NCBI RefSeq assembly: GCF_014750685.1
Contig: NZ_JAAXGE010000005.1
Coordinates: 558,001 to 622,000, forward strand
DNA: 64,000 nt
Source: Bacteroides sp. GM023
Lineage (GTDB): Bacteria > Bacteroidota > Bacteroidia > Bacteroidales > Bacteroidaceae
Reading direction: 5' to 3'
This document shows, one piece after another, positions 25,940 to 34,962 of this stretch (positions within the stretch are counted from its first letter, which is position 1; each line of letters starts with the position of its first letter). The position numbers and the translations under genes were made by a program. The notes under the pieces are model-generated. The model did not search any database, was not told the origin of the DNA, and was given only the letters and a program-made list of their open reading frames with translations.

Positions 25940-26692
25940 TTAATCTTCGTCATTTTTCGGCAATGCGGCCAATGCTTCGGCAGCGGACAGAATCTTCGGA
26001 TTAGTAGTATCCTCAATGACATGACCGTCGCGCAAACGGATATTTCGGCTACTGTATTGCGCAATTTCGGGATTATGCGTTACAAAGATAATTGTGCGTC
26101 CTTCGGCATGAAGTTTCTGAAACAGGACAAGTATCTCGAAAGAGGTACGGCTGTCGAGGTTTCCGGTCGCTTCGTCAGCAAGAATCACAGCCGGATTATT
26201 CACCAACGCACGTGCAATGGCAACACGTTGCATTTGTCCACCGGACATCTGATTGGATTTATGTTCCAAACGGTCGCCCAATCCCACAGCTTGCAAAGAT
26301 TCAATGGCCCGGCGGCGACGTTCGGTAGCACTGACGGACGAGTTGTACATAAGCGGCAGTTCCACATTCTCCACAGCCGTCGTTTTAGGCAACAGATTGT
26401 AGCTTTGGAACACGAATCCAATCTTACGATTCCTCAGTACCGCACGTTGAGGCTTGCTCATCGTGCGCACGGGAATATCGTCGAGCAGATACTCTCCGCT
26501 TGTCGGAGTATCCAGGCAGCCTAGTATATTTAGCAGCGTGGACTTTCCCGAACCGGAAGTACCCATGATGGTGACAAACTCCCCTTCGTTGATGGTGAAC
26601 GAAACGCCCCGTAACGCATGGACGGTTTCGTCTCCCACTTGGAAGTCTCGTTTGATATTTTGTATTTCAATTACTTTCTTCATTGTGGTCAC
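25940..26692 (-). CDS. ABC transporter ATP-binding protein, MacB/LolD type
   Basis: 250 residues. Walker A GTSGSGKST (44-52), Q-loop in FVFQSYNLLP, signature MSGGQMQR, Walker B VILADEAT and the H-loop FVTHNPE are all present. It powers the neighbouring permease, which in this operon is a separate protein instead of a fused MacB. Its start overlaps the HlyD gene stop by 4 bp; the ATG three codons in (26683) is an alternative. About 100 bp separates it from the permease, an AT-rich gap with two GCTAATTTG words. Confidence 0.93.
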   Translation of the reverse strand: MTTMKKVIEIQNIKRDFQVGDETVHALRGVSFTINEGEFVTIMGTSGSGKSTLLNILGCLDTPTSGEYLLDDIPVRTMSKPQRAVLRNRKIGFVFQSYNLLPKTTAVENVELPLMYNSSVSATERRRRAIESLQAVGLGDRLEHKSNQMSGGQMQRVAIARALVNNPAVILADEATGNLDSRTSFEILVLFQKLHAEGRTIIFVTHNPEIAQYSSRNIRLRDGHVIEDTTNPKILSAAEALAALPKNDED

Positions 26693-27921
26693 TTATTGTT
26701 CTTCTTTTTATTGTCTCCCGGACGACTTGGCATGAACGGACTTCTTTCCCCGCTACTTTCTTTATTGGGCTCAGCCCCCATACTTTCGCCCGGCAATGTA
26801 CCTATGGTAGCTTCGGATACCACTTTCGTTCCTTCGGCGATTCCACTGACAATTTCCGTAGACATGCCGTTACTGATTCCGACTTCTACCGGATGAGCGG
26901 TGAATGTAGTTCCTTCACGTGTCCAAAGTTTATGTTCGCCTTCGCAATCTTTTACGATGTCATTAGCGCCAATCAGAGGTTTTTCCGGTACGAAGCGCAG
27001 AGCTTTGTTCGGAACGGACAATACATCCTTTTTATCAAGAATATAGATAGTAACATTCGCTGTCAGACGCGGTTTCAGTTTTTGGTCGGGGTTGTGGGCA
27101 GAGATTACTACTTCATAAGTAACCACCGTGCTACTGCTGCTACTTGTACTGCTCGTACTGCTTGCATCTCCCAAGCGAATCTGCGTCACTACGCCATCGA
27201 ACGTATCATTCGGATAAGCATCTACCGTAAAGCTGGCACGTTGACCTTCTTCCACACCGCCTATATCGGCTTCATCCACATCGGCTACCACCTGCATCTG
27301 CGTCAAATCCGCAGCAATGGTGAAAAGTGTCGGAGTTTCGAACCCGGAAGCAACCGTCTGTCCGGCTTCCACATCACGGCTGATAACGACTCCGTCAATC
27401 GGCGAAGTAATCGTTGCGTAAGACAAGTTACGTTCCGCTTTTGCCAAAGACGCCTTGCTGCTGTCATAACTACTTTTAGCCTTCTGATAATTATAAAGAG
27501 CTTGTTCGAAATCCGTATCACTAATCAGAGACTTCTCGTGCAGTCCTTTGCTACGTTCATAATTCTTCTTCTGATATTCATATTCGGCCTTGGCACCATC
27601 GTAAGTTGCCTGCTGGGAAGCCAGTTCACTTTGCAAAGTGGCACGGTCCATTTCAGCAATCAACTGCCCTTTGGTAACTGTCGAGTTATAGTCTACATAA
27701 ATCTTGTCGATGATACCTGATACCTGCGTACCGACTTCTACTTCCGTCACCGGTTCGATGGTTCCGGTAGCAGTCACCGAATTTGAAATATCGCCTTTGC
27801 TTACGGTAACAGTGGCATATGTGACTTTGTGTTTGGCGGGTGAACCTGCAAAGAACCAAATCCCTGCACCTACTACCACAACGACTGCCACGGCGATTAA
27901 GATAATCTTTTTCGTTTTCAT
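26689..27921 (-). CDS. HlyD/MacA-family efflux adaptor
   Basis: 410 residues. An N-terminal membrane anchor (KKIILIAVAVVVVVGAGIWFF) is followed by the barrel-sandwich hybrid halves (VEVGTQVSGIIDKIYVDYN and ATITSPIDGVVISRDVEAGQTV) around a coiled-coil hairpin (about 95-175), then a beta-barrel and membrane-proximal domain. A serine/threonine-rich loop lies near 255-265 (SSTSSTSSSSST). The tail SRPGDNKKKNNK is charged and probably disordered. It bridges the inner-membrane ABC pump to TolC. Confidence 0.92.
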   Translation of the reverse strand: MKTKKIILIAVAVVVVVGAGIWFFAGSPAKHKVTYATVTVSKGDISNSVTATGTIEPVTEVEVGTQVSGIIDKIYVDYNSTVTKGQLIAEMDRATLQSELASQQATYDGAKAEYEYQKKNYERSKGLHEKSLISDTDFEQALYNYQKAKSSYDSSKASLAKAERNLSYATITSPIDGVVISRDVEAGQTVASGFETPTLFTIAADLTQMQVVADVDEADIGGVEEGQRASFTVDAYPNDTFDGVVTQIRLGDASSTSSTSSSSSTVVTYEVVISAHNPDQKLKPRLTANVTIYILDKKDVLSVPNKALRFVPEKPLIGANDIVKDCEGEHKLWTREGTTFTAHPVEVGISNGMSTEIVSGIAEGTKVVSEATIGTLPGESMGAEPNKESSGERSPFMPSRPGDNKKKNNK

Positions 27922-27947
27922 TCGTTTATTATGCTTTTACTTATTTA

Positions 27948-29345
27948 TTATAATGCTAATTTATCCCCCTGATAGAACTTCAGCAACTGCGTGTTCAGTA
28001 TAGCCATATATTTAGCCTGAAGCTGTTCTTGTTGAGCTTGCAGTAAGTTATTCTTCTCTGTAAGAAGTTCTATGGTATTCTTCATTCCCAAGTTGAATTG
28101 TTCGCTAATCAGGTCATAACTGATTTGTGTACTCCTCAACTTCTCGTTGGCTGCCGCATAACGCTGTTGTGCACTGTTAGCATCCAACCAAAGACCTTCA
28201 ATAGCCTTATACAGAGCTTTTTGTTCATCAAGCAGCGATAACATACTCGTTTCGCGTTGCAACTTAGCCTTTTGTACGGCGCTTTTTGTCTGACGGTTAT
28301 TGAAGATAGGCACACTGACAGACAGTCCGATAGAATTGTTCCATCCGTTCTTCACCTGTTCGCCGAAAGTAAAGTCGCTGCCGCTCGTATGATTCGTCCC
28401 GATACCTGCACTAAGGCTGATAGTCGGAAAGTAACTGGATTTTGCAATATCAATCCCCAGTTCGGAAGCTTCTACATTGAGCTTGCTTGCTTCAATCTCC
28501 GGACGAATGGCGAGGGCGCTCACATACACATCTTTCTTGGTAGGCAACGGGGCAAGCACATTCTCGTCGGACAGGCTGGGGAGATAGACGTTCATCTCAT
28601 TCTCCCCATCCAGTTCGAGCAATTGTTTCAGTTGTAATTTGTAATCTTGCAGAGTGGCTTGCGCTGTCACAAGTTGATAACGGTCGGTGCTTACCTGAGC
28701 TTCCAGTTGCGCAAAATCGCTTTTTGCAATACTTCCCGCATTCAGCAGTTGTTCTCCGCGGTCACGTTGTGCAATGGAAACCTGCAATGTATTTTCGTTT
28801 ACTCTGACAGATTCGGACGCGTAAAGAATCTGAATATAAACTTGGGCTATGGATTCCTGGATAGTATTCTCGGAAGTTGCCACATCCAGTTCGGCTACAT
28901 GGTTGTTCAGTTGTTCCTGTTTGATAGTCTTCAGTCGTTTGTTACCATTATATAGAGTCCACGAAGCATTCAGACCATAATTACCATTATAACTTGTCTT
29001 GCTGTTACTGCTGATAATCTCATTGCCGCTCACCCGGCTGCTCGACTCCTGATACGGACGATTCACCACCTGCTGACTGGTAGAAAACGAAAGGCTGGGA
29101 AACAAAGCAGCTTTAGCTGTCTTTACATCAATCTGTGTACTTTCCGCCGTCACACGATTTTTGCGGATAGTAATATTCTGCTCCAAAGCATAGTCGATGC
29201 ACGATTGCAAATCCCATTGGGCAGGGAGCTTCACTTCGTTCTGTGTATCGGCTTGCAGCGGAGATTCTTGTGCAGATATGCCCGAAAACATACCTGCACC
29301 AAGAAATGCCATCACTGTCAATCTTCTTACATTTATCATATTCAT
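27948..29345 (-). CDS. TolC-family outer-membrane efflux protein
   Basis: 465 residues with an N-terminal signal ending near GISAQ. Two OEP repeats are visible (QSCIDYALEQNITIRKNR; LNVEASELGIDIAKSSYFP), with long helical stretches typical of the alpha-barrel. First gene of the operon tolC-hlyD-ABC-permease-kinase-regulator on the minus strand. Together the four transport proteins would form a MacAB-TolC-like tripartite pump exporting a drug, peptide or lipid. The substrate cannot be read. Confidence 0.92.
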   Translation of the reverse strand: MNMINVRRLTVMAFLGAGMFSGISAQESPLQADTQNEVKLPAQWDLQSCIDYALEQNITIRKNRVTAESTQIDVKTAKAALFPSLSFSTSQQVVNRPYQESSSRVSGNEIISSNSKTSYNGNYGLNASWTLYNGNKRLKTIKQEQLNNHVAELDVATSENTIQESIAQVYIQILYASESVRVNENTLQVSIAQRDRGEQLLNAGSIAKSDFAQLEAQVSTDRYQLVTAQATLQDYKLQLKQLLELDGENEMNVYLPSLSDENVLAPLPTKKDVYVSALAIRPEIEASKLNVEASELGIDIAKSSYFPTISLSAGIGTNHTSGSDFTFGEQVKNGWNNSIGLSVSVPIFNNRQTKSAVQKAKLQRETSMLSLLDEQKALYKAIEGLWLDANSAQQRYAAANEKLRSTQISYDLISEQFNLGMKNTIELLTEKNNLLQAQQEQLQAKYMAILNTQLLKFYQGDKLAL

Positions 29346-29367
29346 ACTTCTATTGATTTACTGGTAA

Positions 29368-29399
29368 CGAAGGTACGTACATATTATATTAGCTGCAAA
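29368..29399 (-). promoter_or_regulatory. Promoter of the tolC efflux operon
   Basis: On the minus strand: TTTG (29396-29399), 20-bp spacer, TACCTTCG (29368-29375; one mismatch in the -7 box). The start codon is 23 bp downstream. Confidence 0.6.
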
Positions 29400-29505
29400 A
29401 GCGATAGACGGAATACGGAATTTTGCCGTTAAATGTTTTTTTTCTGTCGATAGGTAGATTTTTTTAGAAAAACACAACAAATCCCGCAACAATTTGGGGT
29501 ATTTG

Positions 29506-29535
29506 TTTGTTTTAATTATAAAAATTGTATATTTG
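29506..29535 (+). promoter_or_regulatory. Promoter of the DUF4492-cydAB operon
   Basis: TTTG (29506-29509; another at 29502-29505), 18-22 bp spacer, TATATTTG (29528-29535). The ATG is 29 bp downstream. Confidence 0.7.
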
Positions 29536-29563
29536 TACTTATTACAAATTATAACGTCAACAT

Positions 29564-29800
29564 ATGAAGAATACACTACTTTCTATTTGGAACTTCTATT
29601 TAGAGGGCTTCCGTAGTATGACACTCGGTCGTACTTTGTGGGTTATTATCCTGCTGAAATTATTCGTTATGTTCTTCATCCTCAAATTATTCTTTTTTCC
29701 TGATTTTCTCGGCGACCATCCTACGGATGCCGACAAGGGAACCTATGTGGGCAACGAACTGATACAACGTGCCATTCCGGAGAAATCGATTGATTTTTAA
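29564..29800 (+). CDS. DUF4492 small membrane protein preceding cydAB
   Basis: 78 residues with a single strong membrane helix (about 23-46, TLWVIILLKLFVMFFILKLFFFP) and a short hydrophilic tail. It starts an operon 21 bp ahead of cydA. DUF4492 proteins occupy this place in many Bacteroidetes. By position and size it could act like the small subunit CydX of other bd oxidases, although its sequence is unlike CydX; this role is inference. Confidence 0.85.
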   Translation: MKNTLLSIWNFYLEGFRSMTLGRTLWVIILLKLFVMFFILKLFFFPDFLGDHPTDADKGTYVGNELIQRAIPEKSIDF

Positions 29801-29820
29801 CTCTTAAACTACATAAGATT

Positions 29821-31392
29821 ATGATTGAAAGTATTGACACTTCGCTGATAGATTGGTCGAGAGCCCAATTTGCGATGACAGCTATGTACCACTGGATTTT
29901 TGTTCCCCTCACACTCGGATTGGCAGTGGTGATGGGTATCATGGAGACGCTGTATTATAAAACAGGCAAAGAATTTTGGAAGAAAACCGCGATGTTTTGG
30001 ATGAAGCTGTTCGGTATCAACTTCGCTATCGGGGTGGCAACCGGCTTGATTCTTGAGTTTGAGTTTGGTACGAACTGGAGTAATTATTCCTGGTTTGTAG
30101 GAGATATTTTCGGTGCACCATTGGCTATCGAGGGCATTTTGGCATTCTTTATGGAAGCCACGTTTATTGCCGTGATGTTCTTTGGTTGGGGAAAAGTAAG
30201 CAAACGCTTCCATCTGGCTTCTACTTGGTTGACAGGATTGGGAGCAACGATTTCTGCCTGGTGGATTCTTGTTGCCAACGCATGGATGCAACATCCGGTG
30301 GGGATGGAATTTAATCCAGATACTGTTCGTAATGAGATGGTCGATTTCTGGGCAGTGGCAACTTCACCCGTTGCTGTTAATAAATTCTTTCATACTGTAT
30401 TGTCCGGTTGGGTACTTGGTGCTGTCTTTGTAGTCGGTGTTAGTTGTTGGTACTTGCTGAAGAAACGCAATCGTGAGTTTGCACTTGCCAGTATCAAGAT
30501 TGCTGCCGTCTTCGGATTAGTAGCCTCCTTATTGTCTGCCTGGACGGGCGACGGTTCCGGTTATCAGATTGCACAGACGCAGCCGATGAAGTTGGCTGCT
30601 GTGGAAGGTTTGTATGAAGGAGGAACGAATGTCGGACTAGTAGGAATCGGCATGCTGAACCCTGAAAAGAAAACTTATAACGACGGAAAAGATCCATTCC
30701 TTTTCCGCATTGAAATACCGAGTATGCTTTCTTTCCTTGCCGAACGTGATGTAGACGGTTACGTTCCGGGCATTGCCAATATCATCGAAGGCGGTTATCA
30801 GATGAAAGACGGTACAAAAGCCCTTTCGGCTGCCGAGAAGATTGAACGGGGGAAAACGGCTATCGGTGCCTTGGCTGCTTATCGTGCCGCCAAGAGTGCA
30901 AAGAATGAAGAAGATGCACAAGTGGCTTACAAAGTATTGCAAGAAAATATTCCTTATTTCGGTTACGGATATATTAAAGATGTTAACCAGTTGGTCCCGA
31001 ACGTTCCCCTGAACTTCTATGCCTTCCGTATAATGGTGATTCTGGGAGGATATTTTATCTTGTTCTTTATCGTTGTCCTTTTCTTTATCTATAAGAAGGA
31101 TTTGAGTAAAATGAGATGGATGCATTGGATTGCTTTATTGACTATTCCTTTGGGATACATTGCCGGACAAGCCGGATGGGTGGTTGCCGAATGTGGTCGT
31201 CAGCCGTGGGCTATCCGTGATATGCTGCCTACGTCGGCCGCTATCTCCAAACTGGATGTAAGTTCTGTGCAGATTACTTTCTTTATCTTCCTGCTCTTGT
31301 TTACGGTAATGTTGATTGCAGGTGCCGGAATCATGGTAAAGGCCATCAAGAAAGGCCCGGATACGGGAGATAATGCTAATACTAACCATTAA
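29821..31392 (+). CDS. cydA: Cytochrome bd quinol oxidase subunit I
   Basis: 523 residues, close to E. coli CydA (522). The heme ligand His23 is in AMTAMYHWIFVPLTLG (E. coli His19), and the GRQPW motif lies near 458-462. About nine membrane helices with a long Q-loop region between the middle ones (residues ~250-390). With CydB it oxidises quinol and reduces oxygen to water, which lets Bacteroides respire nanomolar oxygen. It is preceded by DUF4492 and followed by cydB after 11 bp. Confidence 0.97.
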   Translation: MIESIDTSLIDWSRAQFAMTAMYHWIFVPLTLGLAVVMGIMETLYYKTGKEFWKKTAMFWMKLFGINFAIGVATGLILEFEFGTNWSNYSWFVGDIFGAPLAIEGILAFFMEATFIAVMFFGWGKVSKRFHLASTWLTGLGATISAWWILVANAWMQHPVGMEFNPDTVRNEMVDFWAVATSPVAVNKFFHTVLSGWVLGAVFVVGVSCWYLLKKRNREFALASIKIAAVFGLVASLLSAWTGDGSGYQIAQTQPMKLAAVEGLYEGGTNVGLVGIGMLNPEKKTYNDGKDPFLFRIEIPSMLSFLAERDVDGYVPGIANIIEGGYQMKDGTKALSAAEKIERGKTAIGALAAYRAAKSAKNEEDAQVAYKVLQENIPYFGYGYIKDVNQLVPNVPLNFYAFRIMVILGGYFILFFIVVLFFIYKKDLSKMRWMHWIALLTIPLGYIAGQAGWVVAECGRQPWAIRDMLPTSAAISKLDVSSVQITFFIFLLLFTVMLIAGAGIMVKAIKKGPDTGDNANTNH

Positions 31393-31403
31393 TCGTAAAG
31401 ACT

Positions 31404-32546
31404 ATGTATATATTACTACAACAATATTGGTGGCTTGTCGTTTCCTTGCTGGGAGCTATCCTTGTGTTTTTATTGTTCGTGCAGGGCGGTAATTCATTGT
31501 TGTTCTGTCTCGGTAAGACGGAAGAACATCGTAAAATGATGGTGAACTCTACCGGACGTAAGTGGGAATTTACGTTTACTACGTTAGTTACTTTCGGTGG
31601 CGCTTTCTTTGCTTCCTTTCCATTATTTTATAGTACCAGCTTCGGTGGCGCTTATTGGCTTTGGATGATTATCCTTTTCAGTTTTGTATTGCAGGCTGTC
31701 AGCTATGAGTTTCAGAGTAAAGCGGGAAATCTGTTGGGTAAGAAGACGTATCAGACTTTCCTGGTGATAAATGGAGTAGTAGGGCCGTTATTGCTTGGCG
31801 GAGCAGTTGCTACTTTCTTCACTGGTTCTGATTTCTACATCAATAAAGCAAATATGACGGATACCATTATGCCGGTTATCAGTCATTGGGGAAATGGATG
31901 GCACGGACTGGATGCGTTGACTAATATTTGGAATGTGATTTTAGGGCTGGCTGTATTCTTCCTTGCCCGTGTCTTGGGTGCGCTTTACTTTATTAATAAT
32001 ATAGCGAATAAGGAACTGACAGATAAATGTCGTCGTGCAGTGCGAAACAATGCAGTCTTATTTCTGGTATTCTTTTTGTCATTTGTCATCCGTACATTAG
32101 TTTCCGATGGCTTTGCAGTGAATCCGGATACACAGGAGATTTATATGCAGCCATTCAAGTATTTCACTAACTTTATCGAAATGCCGATAATTCTTGTCTT
32201 ATTCCTGATAGGAGTTGTTTTGGTTCTATTCGGCATCGGAAAGACATTACTCAAAAAAACGTTCGATAAAGGAATTTGGTTTACGGGAATTGGTACGGTA
32301 TTGACTGTATTGTCTTTGCTGTTAGTGGCAGGATATAATAATACCGCTTATTATCCGTCTTATACAGACTTGCAAAGTTCATTGACGTTAGCCAATAGCT
32401 GTTCCAGTGAGTTTACTCTGAAGACAATGGCTTATGTTTCTATTCTCGTACCGTTTGTGATAGCTTATATATTCTACGCTTGGCGTAGCATCGACCGTCA
32501 CAAGATTACGGAGAAAGAGATGGACGAAGGTGGACACTCTTATTAA
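31404..32546 (+). CDS. cydB: Cytochrome bd quinol oxidase subunit II
   Basis: 380 residues (E. coli 379), eight or nine membrane helices, with the conserved WWLVVSLLGAILVFLLFVQGG start and the second-half repeat. It completes the bd oxidase with CydA. Its stop codon lies in the outer arm of the large terminator palindrome at 32543-32651. Confidence 0.95.
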   Translation: MYILLQQYWWLVVSLLGAILVFLLFVQGGNSLLFCLGKTEEHRKMMVNSTGRKWEFTFTTLVTFGGAFFASFPLFYSTSFGGAYWLWMIILFSFVLQAVSYEFQSKAGNLLGKKTYQTFLVINGVVGPLLLGGAVATFFTGSDFYINKANMTDTIMPVISHWGNGWHGLDALTNIWNVILGLAVFFLARVLGALYFINNIANKELTDKCRRAVRNNAVLFLVFFLSFVIRTLVSDGFAVNPDTQEIYMQPFKYFTNFIEMPIILVLFLIGVVLVLFGIGKTLLKKTFDKGIWFTGIGTVLTVLSLLLVAGYNNTAYYPSYTDLQSSLTLANSCSSEFTLKTMAYVSILVPFVIAYIFYAWRSIDRHKITEKEMDEGGHSY

Positions 32547-32651
32547 ATTGAGAATTGAGAATTAAAAATTGAGAAATAGGCTGCGCAATGAATACTTATC
32601 ACCTCATGCGCAGCCTATTTTTTAATTCTCAATTTTCAATTCTCAATTTAC
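32543..32651. terminator. Large bidirectional palindromic terminator
   Basis: The inner stem AAATAGGCTGCGCA (32574-32587) pairs perfectly with TGCGCAGCCTATTT (32607-32620). Outside it both arms consist of TGAGAATTGAGAATT-like repeats that also pair, giving a symmetry of about 109 bp. The cydB stop (32544-32546) and the dehydrogenase stop (32643-32645) both lie within the arms. Confidence 0.85.
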
Positions 32652-33596
32652 CAAGTTTTCCGGTTTTCCGGCAGCATATGCCTGTAAGTTGCCGATTGCA
32701 ATATTCATCAAGCGTTCACGAGCTTCCAGTGTTGCCCATGCGATATGCGGAGTGATATAGCAATTCTTTGCTGTTAGCAATGGATTGTCCGCACAAGGAG
32801 GTTCAGTAGAAAGAACATCCACTCCGGCAGCATAAATCTTACCGCTGTTCAATGCATCTGCCAAATCCTGTTCGTTAATTAGCGGGCCACGACCAGTATT
32901 GATTAAGATAGCTGTCGGCTTCATCATAGCAAGGCGACGGGCATTCACCATTTCGCGTGTCTCGGGAGTAAGCGGGCAGTGCAAGCTGATAATATCACAT
33001 TCGCTGAACAGTTGGTCTAAATCCATCTTTTTGATTTCCGGTGGCAACTGGAAGTGTGACTTTGAAGTCAATGCATATACCTGCATTCCAAAACCGATGG
33101 CGACACGTGCAGTCGTATATCCGGTATTTCCCAATCCGACCAATCCGATTTTCTTTTCTCTAAGTTCCATCAGCGGAGTATCCCAAAAGCAGAAGTCTTT
33201 GCTGTTTGTCCAACGACCTTTGTGTACTTCTTCAGAGTGATGTTGTACTTGTTGAGTGATATTCAGAATATGCGCAAATACCATTTGCGCAACAGAAGCG
33301 GTGCTGTATGAAGGAATATTAGTAACGATGATTCCCCGTTCTTTGGCAGCAGCAGTGTCAACTACATTGTATCCGGTAGCTAATACGCCGATATATTTTA
33401 GTTCGGGCAGTGCAGCCATGTGGTCTGCGTTGATGATTACTTTATTAGTCAGAAGCACTTCTGCTCCGGCTGCACGTTCTAATACTTCTTCGGGAGCGGT
33501 ACGATCATAAATCGTGCATTCTCCGAGAGCTTTTATACCTTCCCAGGACAAATCACCGGGATTGGCGGCAAAACCGTCTAAAACTACAATCTTCAT
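32643..33596 (-). CDS. D-2-hydroxyacid dehydrogenase (glycerate/hydroxypyruvate type)
   Basis: 317 residues. The NAD motif is GLVGLGNTGYTTARVA (151-166). Catalytic Arg lies in NTGRGPLINEQDL, Glu in the following strand, and His in HIAWATLEAR near 284. The sequence MALxExGIxVTNIPxYST in the first domain is typical of glycerate dehydrogenases (HprA). It reduces a 2-keto acid such as hydroxypyruvate or glyoxylate. Preceded upstream by a two-copy 21-bp repeat and rarA. Confidence 0.9.
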   Translation of the reverse strand: MKIVVLDGFAANPGDLSWEGIKALGECTIYDRTAPEEVLERAAGAEVLLTNKVIINADHMAALPELKYIGVLATGYNVVDTAAAKERGIIVTNIPSYSTASVAQMVFAHILNITQQVQHHSEEVHKGRWTNSKDFCFWDTPLMELREKKIGLVGLGNTGYTTARVAIGFGMQVYALTSKSHFQLPPEIKKMDLDQLFSECDIISLHCPLTPETREMVNARRLAMMKPTAILINTGRGPLINEQDLADALNSGKIYAAGVDVLSTEPPCADNPLLTAKNCYITPHIAWATLEARERLMNIAIGNLQAYAAGKPENLVN

Positions 33597-33651
33597 TTCA
33601 ATTTTTATATTAATAATATGTTATACGTCTTTCCTTATTGTTTTATTTTGC

Positions 33652-33687
33652 TTTCGCTGATAGCTTGTTTTATTTCGCTGATAGCTT
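33652..33687. repeat. Two-copy 21-bp direct repeat at the rarA 3' end
   Basis: TTTCGCTGATAGCTT occurs at 33652 and 33673, 21 bp apart. The second copy touches the rarA stop codon (33686). It lies in the 89-bp gap before the dehydrogenase gene. Confidence 0.8.
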
Positions 33688-34957
33688 ATTTCTTGAACTT
33701 GTCCCCCCACAATTGTATCATCCGTTCGGTATGTTTCTGCTCAGCAGCATTATTTTGCGGTTGCCATATCCGTTTATCTTTCAATTCATCCGGCAAGAAT
33801 TGTTGCTTTACAAAATTGCCCTCATAACTATGTGCATATTTATATTCCTGTCCGTATCCTAATTGTTTCATCAACTTTGTAGGCGCGTTGCGCAGATGCA
33901 ACGGAACAGGCAGATTTCCAGTAGAACGAACCAACTCCAGCGCATCATTAATCGCACTATATGCCGAATTGCTTTTAGGACTCGTTGCCAAATAAATCGT
34001 AGCTTCCGCTAAAGGAATACGTCCTTCCGGCCAACCGATTTTCATCAACGTGTCAAAGCAGGCATTCGCAATAAGCAACGCATTCGGATTGGCCAGCCCA
34101 ATATCTTCCGAAGCCGAAATGACAAGTCTGCGAGCAATGAAAGCAGGGTCTTCGCCACCTTCCACCATACGGGCAAGCCAGTAAATAGCTCCGTCCGGAT
34201 CACTTCCGCGAATCGACTTGATAAAAGCAGAGATAATATCATAATGCATTTCCCCGTCCTTATCGTATGCCAACGGATTCTGCTGCAACCGTTCAGTCAC
34301 CATCTCATCAGTGATAACCACCGTTTCTTCGGTTTCCGACTGAACGACAAGTTCCAGTATATTAAGCAATTTGCGGGCATCCCCACCGGAGAAGCGCAAC
34401 ATGGCTGTTGTTTCTTTCAATTCGATTTTGCGTTCCTTCAGCACGGTATCCGTAGCAATGGCACGTTGCAGAAGTTCCAATAAATCTTCCTTCTCCAACG
34501 ATTTGAGCACATAAAGCTGACAACGGGATAGGAGAGGGCGGATAACCTCGAACGACGGATTTTCCGTTGTTGCGCCAATCAGTGTGACAGTTCCGTTCTC
34601 TACCGCTCCCAACAAAGAATCCTGCTGTGACTTACTGAACCGATGAATTTCATCAATAAACAGAATAGGGCTGGATTGTGAAAAGAAACGATTGCTCTTG
34701 GCACGCTCTATCACTTCGCGTACATCTTTCACACCGGAAGTTACGGCGCTCAATGTATAAAACGGGGTTTCCAGTTTATTGGCAATGATTTGTGCCAACG
34801 TTGTTTTACCCACTCCGGGAGGGCCCCAAAGGATAAAAGAAGAAATGCGTCCTGCATCAATCATCTTGCGCAAGACAGCACCCGGCCCAACTAAATGTTT
34901 CTGGCCAATATAATCGTCTAAAGTCTTCGGCCGTAGCCTCTCTGCTAAAGGTTGCAT
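33686..34957 (-). CDS. rarA: Replication-associated recombination ATPase RarA/MgsA
   Basis: 423 residues. Walker A GPPGVGKTT (45-53), Walker B ILFIDEIHRF (98-107), sensor 1 LIGATTENPSF, and the tetramerisation domain AFIKSIRGSDPDGAIYWLARM are all as in E. coli RarA. It acts at stalled replication forks. Its start is 5 bp after the stop of the DUF5686 gene, so the two are co-transcribed. Confidence 0.95.
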   Translation of the reverse strand: MQPLAERLRPKTLDDYIGQKHLVGPGAVLRKMIDAGRISSFILWGPPGVGKTTLAQIIANKLETPFYTLSAVTSGVKDVREVIERAKSNRFFSQSSPILFIDEIHRFSKSQQDSLLGAVENGTVTLIGATTENPSFEVIRPLLSRCQLYVLKSLEKEDLLELLQRAIATDTVLKERKIELKETTAMLRFSGGDARKLLNILELVVQSETEETVVITDEMVTERLQQNPLAYDKDGEMHYDIISAFIKSIRGSDPDGAIYWLARMVEGGEDPAFIARRLVISASEDIGLANPNALLIANACFDTLMKIGWPEGRIPLAEATIYLATSPKSNSAYSAINDALELVRSTGNLPVPLHLRNAPTKLMKQLGYGQEYKYAHSYEGNFVKQQFLPDELKDKRIWQPQNNAAEQKHTERMIQLWGDKFKK

Positions 34958-34962
34958 AATTC

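Noticed and set aside
26683..27720. A 345-codon plus-strand open frame
   Set aside because: It lies wholly antisense to the HlyD adaptor gene, which has clear domains; the translated sequence is rich in Cys/His/Arg/Phe with no motif.
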